This document shows positions 61,246 through 64,000 of a DNA stretch of 64,000 bases, one piece after another. The position numbers and the translations under genes were made by a program. This DNA is from Kordiimonas sediminis. Its GTDB lineage: Bacteria > Pseudomonadota > Alphaproteobacteria > Sphingomonadales > Kordiimonadaceae. Numbering within the stretch: position 1 is the first letter of the stretch; every line of letters begins with the position of its first letter. The DNA lies in NCBI RefSeq assembly GCF_014656395.1, contig NZ_BNCI01000002.1:992001-1056000 (forward strand), given 5' to 3'. The notes under the pieces were generated by a model. It worked only from the letters and a program-made list of their open reading frames with translations. It was not told where the DNA came from and searched no databases.

Positions 61246-61394
61246 TGCGCGGCGTGCTTACCGCTACCGTGGTCCACGCTCAGGGAGATTAGCGCACACA
61301 TAAAGGGTCAAAGATCCACTGGGACAAAGATCCCATTACCCGATAAATTTCGGGTTTCGTCACAAAAAAGCAAGGCAGCTGCCTTGCTTTTTTT
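61246..61394 (+). ncRNA. Putative structured small RNA, about 150 nt
   Basis: Transcription from the 61211 promoter would give an RNA of about 150 bases. It can fold as a 5' arm (TGCGC 61246-61250 with GCGCA 61292-61296, enclosing GCGTG/CACGC), then GGGTC-AAA-GATCC (61305-61317), GGGA-CAAAGA-TCCC (61321-61334), CCCGA/TCGGG (61339-61354), and the terminator hairpin. Two adjacent hairpins share the AAAGATCC sequence. It does not show the GGAAGGAAGC-type motif of SRP RNA, or tRNA, or recognisable 6S features. No protein gene lies on either strand here. Function is unknown. Confidence 0.6.
61364..61394. terminator. Perfect two-way terminator
   Basis: An 18-base GC-rich palindrome (GCAAGGCAGCTGCCTTGC) is flanked by six A and seven T, so a strong hairpin with a T-run forms on both strands. 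It would end the small RNA on plus and the rnj-mce-DUF1467 transcript on minus, 67 bases after its last stop. Confidence 0.9.
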
Positions 61395-61461
61395 ATATTC
61401 TACGGTGTTATGAAAGCTTGGGTTGATTAGTCAACATCGCCAAGGGATAGCTGCCCTGCTA

Positions 61462-61731
61462 CTAGCCTTCCAGGGGCTTCGGCGCCATATCCCTGAAACT
61501 AATAAAACCCGATGTAACAACCATATAAAATACGAATGTCAGCAGCGCTGTAATAAGTGTTGTCCAAAGAACCTTCTTCAGTAGATTTGGTTTCACCGGT
61601 GCGCCAGGGTCTGTGCCTTCAACTGTGTCTTCCGTGCTTTCATGCTGCGACTGAATGCCAATGGGGAGAACAGCAAAAAACACTAGCCACCACATAACCC
61701 CAAATACCAATATTATGGTTACAATACCCAT
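61462..61731 (-). CDS. DUF1467 small membrane protein
   Basis: An 89-residue protein with two membrane helices (VTIILVFGVMWWLVFFAVLP and LLKKVLWTTLITALLTFVFYMVV) joined by an acidic loop. This matches the DUF1467 family of alphaproteobacteria, whose function is unknown; its genes normally sit between mce and proS, as here. It starts directly after the mce stop. Confidence 0.88.
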   Translation of the reverse strand: MGIVTIILVFGVMWWLVFFAVLPIGIQSQHESTEDTVEGTDPGAPVKPNLLKKVLWTTLITALLTFVFYMVVTSGFISFRDMAPKPLEG

Positions 61732-62136
61732 TTACACCTGCTCCAATTCCACAAGAGTTCCACAAAAGTCCTTTGGGTGCAGGAACAAGACCGGCTTACC
61801 ATGAGCACCGATTTTGGGTTCACCATCGCCGAGTATACGTGCCCCATCAGCAATCATCTTGTCCCGTGCTGCCGTGATATCATCAACTTCGTAGCATACA
61901 TGATGCATGCCGCCAGATGGATTTTTCTCAAGAAACTTGGCAATGGTCGAGCCTTCACCCAGCGGATGCAACAGTTCAATTTTCGTGTTCGGTAAATTGA
62001 CAAAAACAGTAGTAACCCCATGCTCGGGCAAGTCCAAAGGCTCCGAGACATCCGCGCCAAGAGTACCGCTATAAAGTGCTGCTGCCGCAGTCAAATCTGG
62101 CACTACTATTGCCACATGATTTAATCGACCGATCAT
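61732..62136 (-). CDS. mce: Methylmalonyl-CoA epimerase
   Basis: Glyoxalase/VOC-fold enzyme that interconverts methylmalonyl-CoA epimers in propionate and odd-chain catabolism, 134 residues. Metal ligands and motifs appear in LNHVAIVVPDL, PSGGMHHVCYEVDDI and LFLHPKDFCGTLVELEQ. It lies 19 bases after rnj, the usual alphaproteobacterial order. No mutase gene is in the window. Confidence 0.93.
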   Translation of the reverse strand: MIGRLNHVAIVVPDLTAAAALYSGTLGADVSEPLDLPEHGVTTVFVNLPNTKIELLHPLGEGSTIAKFLEKNPSGGMHHVCYEVDDITAARDKMIADGARILGDGEPKIGAHGKPVLFLHPKDFCGTLVELEQV

Positions 62137-62155
62137 TTATTCACCTATGCCTGTC

Positions 62156-63832
62156 TTATATTGATAAATCTTCCCGTCGAGTGATCAAAATATCCACTGA
62201 CGGATTCTTACCTGTTTCCTGTCTGCAGAAACGCCTGATGGCAATACGGGCGACTTCCTCAACATCTTTATCATTTTGACGTTTCTTGGGGCTCATACGC
62301 TCAAGCGCACGCTCGACTGTCTCTAGAACCGTATCATAGAAAATATCCGTATGACCACCTGGCACACCGCGAATACTTAACAGCGGCTCACACAGTGCCT
62401 CACCTCTGTCCCCGAAAATAAGGCTTGCGCTTATATGACCATTCACGGCCATCCTGCGACGCTCTATCATCGGCTCACTTCCGATATCTTCAACCAATTT
62501 ACCGTCAAGTATCAAACGCCCCACGGCCACTTCGTCAATTTTCTTCACACCACTGGTGCTAATTTCGATGATATCTCCGTTTTTAGGGACTATCGTCTTT
62601 TTCAGTCCCATCTCCCGCGCAAAGGCAGCATGCCGTATCAGATGCCGTGTTTCGCCGTGAACGGGAATAATGGACGCAGGCCTTACCCAGTCGTACATTT
62701 TACGCAGCTCTGCCCGCCCCGGATGCCCCGAAACATGGATAAAGGCGTCTTTCTCCGTGATCACCTCCACGCCTTTGTCAGCAAGCTCATTAAACAGCCT
62801 TCCAAGCGTGATTTCGTTACCAGGGATAATCTTTGATGAAAAAATAACTGTATCCCCCGCCGCAAGGTGGAGAAACTTGTGATCATCCCGAGCAATACGT
62901 GATATTGCGGCCCTATGCTCGCCCTGACACCCGGTACATGCTATTAATACCCTGTCCCGTGGCAGATGATCTGCATCTTCTTCCGCCATCAGGGGAGGAA
63001 AATCTTTCAAATATCCCGTTTCTTTGGCGGCATTATATATTCTGTGCATCGAACGCCCCAGCAGCACCAGATGTCTGCCTGTTGCCTTCGCCAGTTGGCC
63101 AATTGTGTCCAGTCTTGCGACGTTTGAAGCAAAGGTCGTGATGACCAAACGCTGTTTCACACCTTTGACAAGCTCCTGCAAGCTCTCACGAACTGCAGCT
63201 TCTGAACCAGATTCGCTTTCATTGAAAACATTCGTTGAGTCACCGATCAAACACAGGACACCGTCTTCACCCAATTTTTGCAAAACAGGTGACGGGCATA
63301 CAGGTCCAATCAAAGGTCTGTCATCAAGCTTCCAGTCTCCCGTATGAAATAATGTACCCTTAGATGTTTTGATCGCTACACCGTGCCCTTCGGCAATGGA
63401 GTGTGCCAGCGGCACATATGTTACTTCAAATGGCCCCAGCTTCTGCGGGACAGAGGGTTCCACAACGATCAGGTCTACCTGGTCGAGCAAGCCTGCTTCT
63501 TTCAATTTGTCTTTCACTAACTCTGCGGTGAAAGGGGTCGCATACACAGGACAGCGAAATTTCTCCCAAAGGTAGGGGATCGCGCCGATATGATCTTCAT
63601 GCCCATGTGTCAGAACCAACCCGACAAGAGCATCCTGCTCGTCTTCAATAAAATCTACACGCGGGAAAACCAGATCAATACCCGGCAGATGATCATCCGC
63701 AAAAGACATACCGCAATCAACCATCAACCACCGGCCTTTATGGCCATACAGGTTAAGGTTCATTCCAATTTCACCAGAACCACCGAGGGGTAAAAACAGA
63801 ACCCGGTCGTCATTCTTTTTCATATAGGACAT
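62156..63832 (-). CDS. rnj: Ribonuclease J
   Basis: Metallo-beta-lactamase/beta-CASP RNase with 5'-exo and endo activity, 558 residues. The zinc motif is H76-x-H78-x-D80-H81 (LTHGHEDHIG), with LGGSGEIGMN upstream and HVSGHPGRAELRKMYDWVRP and IPVHGETRHL in the core. Length matches alphaproteobacterial RNase J. ATGs occur at residues 1 and 4. coaX lies 8 bases upstream. Confidence 0.95.
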   Translation of the reverse strand: MSYMKKNDDRVLFLPLGGSGEIGMNLNLYGHKGRWLMVDCGMSFADDHLPGIDLVFPRVDFIEDEQDALVGLVLTHGHEDHIGAIPYLWEKFRCPVYATPFTAELVKDKLKEAGLLDQVDLIVVEPSVPQKLGPFEVTYVPLAHSIAEGHGVAIKTSKGTLFHTGDWKLDDRPLIGPVCPSPVLQKLGEDGVLCLIGDSTNVFNESESGSEAAVRESLQELVKGVKQRLVITTFASNVARLDTIGQLAKATGRHLVLLGRSMHRIYNAAKETGYLKDFPPLMAEEDADHLPRDRVLIACTGCQGEHRAAISRIARDDHKFLHLAAGDTVIFSSKIIPGNEITLGRLFNELADKGVEVITEKDAFIHVSGHPGRAELRKMYDWVRPASIIPVHGETRHLIRHAAFAREMGLKKTIVPKNGDIIEISTSGVKKIDEVAVGRLILDGKLVEDIGSEPMIERRRMAVNGHISASLIFGDRGEALCEPLLSIRGVPGGHTDIFYDTVLETVERALERMSPKKRQNDKDVEEVARIAIRRFCRQETGKNPSVDILITRREDLSI

Positions 63833-63840
63833 AAAAGGCG

Positions 63841-64000
63841 TTACCTGTTCCGTTTATAAATTATGTTCAGCCCCTCAAGCGTTAAGTCCCCCGCTACTGT
63901 ATCTATCGCATTCGTATGATCTGAGAAAATTGGCGCTAACCCACCTGTGGCCATAATCTTCATCTCTGAACCATGTTCGTCTTTCAGACGCTTACTTAGC
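63841..64000 (-). CDS. coaX: Type III pantothenate kinase (C-terminal part)
   Basis: The last 52 codons of a gene that enters from the right edge. The C-terminus has IMATGGLAPIFSDHTNAIDT and DLTLEGLNIIYKRNR, matching the end of CoaX, the first enzyme of CoA synthesis from pantothenate. It stops at 63841-63843, 8 bases before the rnj start. CoaX-rnj is the common alphaproteobacterial order. Confidence 0.85.
   Translation of the reverse strand, partial: LSKRLKDEHGSEMKIMATGGLAPIFSDHTNAIDTVAGDLTLEGLNIIYKRNR

Larger units (their letters stand above)
61000..61461. other. 462-base intergenic region (proS leader plus small RNA locus)
   Basis: The longest stretch without a protein gene. It holds the upstream region of proS on the minus strand (about 61000-61200, with no clear promoter), a plus-strand promoter at 61211-61239, a structured RNA at about 61246-61394, and a two-way terminator at 61364-61394. 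No plausible protein frame is seen. Confidence 0.75.

Noticed and set aside
61246-61394. Assignment of the small RNA as 6S or SRP (4.5S) RNA
   Set aside because: The GGAAGGAAGC apical motif of SRP RNA is absent, and the 5' and 3' ends do not form the long closing rod of 6S RNA. Left unassigned.

Overview
The window is chromosomal DNA of an alphaproteobacterium with moderate GC (roughly half). This rests on gene order and family subtypes: the dusB-ntrBC-ntrYX block, a fused IspDF, a pyruvate dehydrogenase E1 beta with an N-terminal lipoyl domain, a short ProRS of about 435 residues, ribonuclease J, the rpsB/tsf/pyrH/frr/uppS/cdsA/dxr/rseP/bamA string, and a LexA box of the alphaproteobacterial GAAC-N7-GAAC type. 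A marine lineage near Kordiimonadales or Rhodospirillales is a weak guess from protein flavour. Apart from the cut ends almost every base is coding; I see no rRNA, tRNA, CRISPR array, phage or insertion sequence.

Layout. 1-8.8 kb (minus strand): dusB, ntrB, ntrC, ntrY, ntrX, trkA, a nitrogen/redox signalling operon ending in a potassium-uptake regulator. 8.9-13.3 kb: ispDF and pgpA (plus), a secreted S9 peptidase (minus) and a CinA C-terminal domain amidase (plus). 13.3-22.5 kb (minus): eno, an FtsB-like gene, then pdhA, pdhB, a puzzling small ORF region, pdhC, a cupin gene, lpd, lipA and a Coq10/RatA START protein; enolase, the PDH complex and lipoate synthesis sit together. 22.7-29.4 kb: a secreted M20 peptidase, then pyrG, secG and tpiA (minus) and a SurA/PpiD-type periplasmic chaperone (plus). 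29.4-36.9 kb: trpE, a cNMP-binding/FHA fusion, a divergent polysaccharide deacetylase (minus), trpGDC, moaC and SOS-regulated lexA. 37-42 kb: comEC (minus), gltX and gltA (plus). 42.2-53.4 kb (minus): rpsB, tsf, pyrH, frr, uppS, cdsA, dxr, rseP, bamA, skp, fabZ, joining translation to envelope biogenesis. 53.4-64 kb (minus): coaX (cut by the window edge), rnj, mce, DUF1467, proS, lolC, lolD, dnaE and a Nudix hydrolase.

The window is mostly housekeeping. The most interesting items are: (i) an apparent unannotated structured small RNA with its own promoter and terminator between proS and the DUF1467 gene; (ii) two EF-hand-like calcium loops and a separate two-cysteine insertion in BamA; (iii) the absence of kdsA and of lpxD/lpxA/lpxI/lpxB from the places where alphaproteobacteria usually carry them; (iv) a small membrane-protein reading frame interrupted by an in-frame TGA in the PDH operon; (v) a cNMP/FHA fusion with altered ligand-binding residues beside the trp genes; (vi) a structured rpsB leader.
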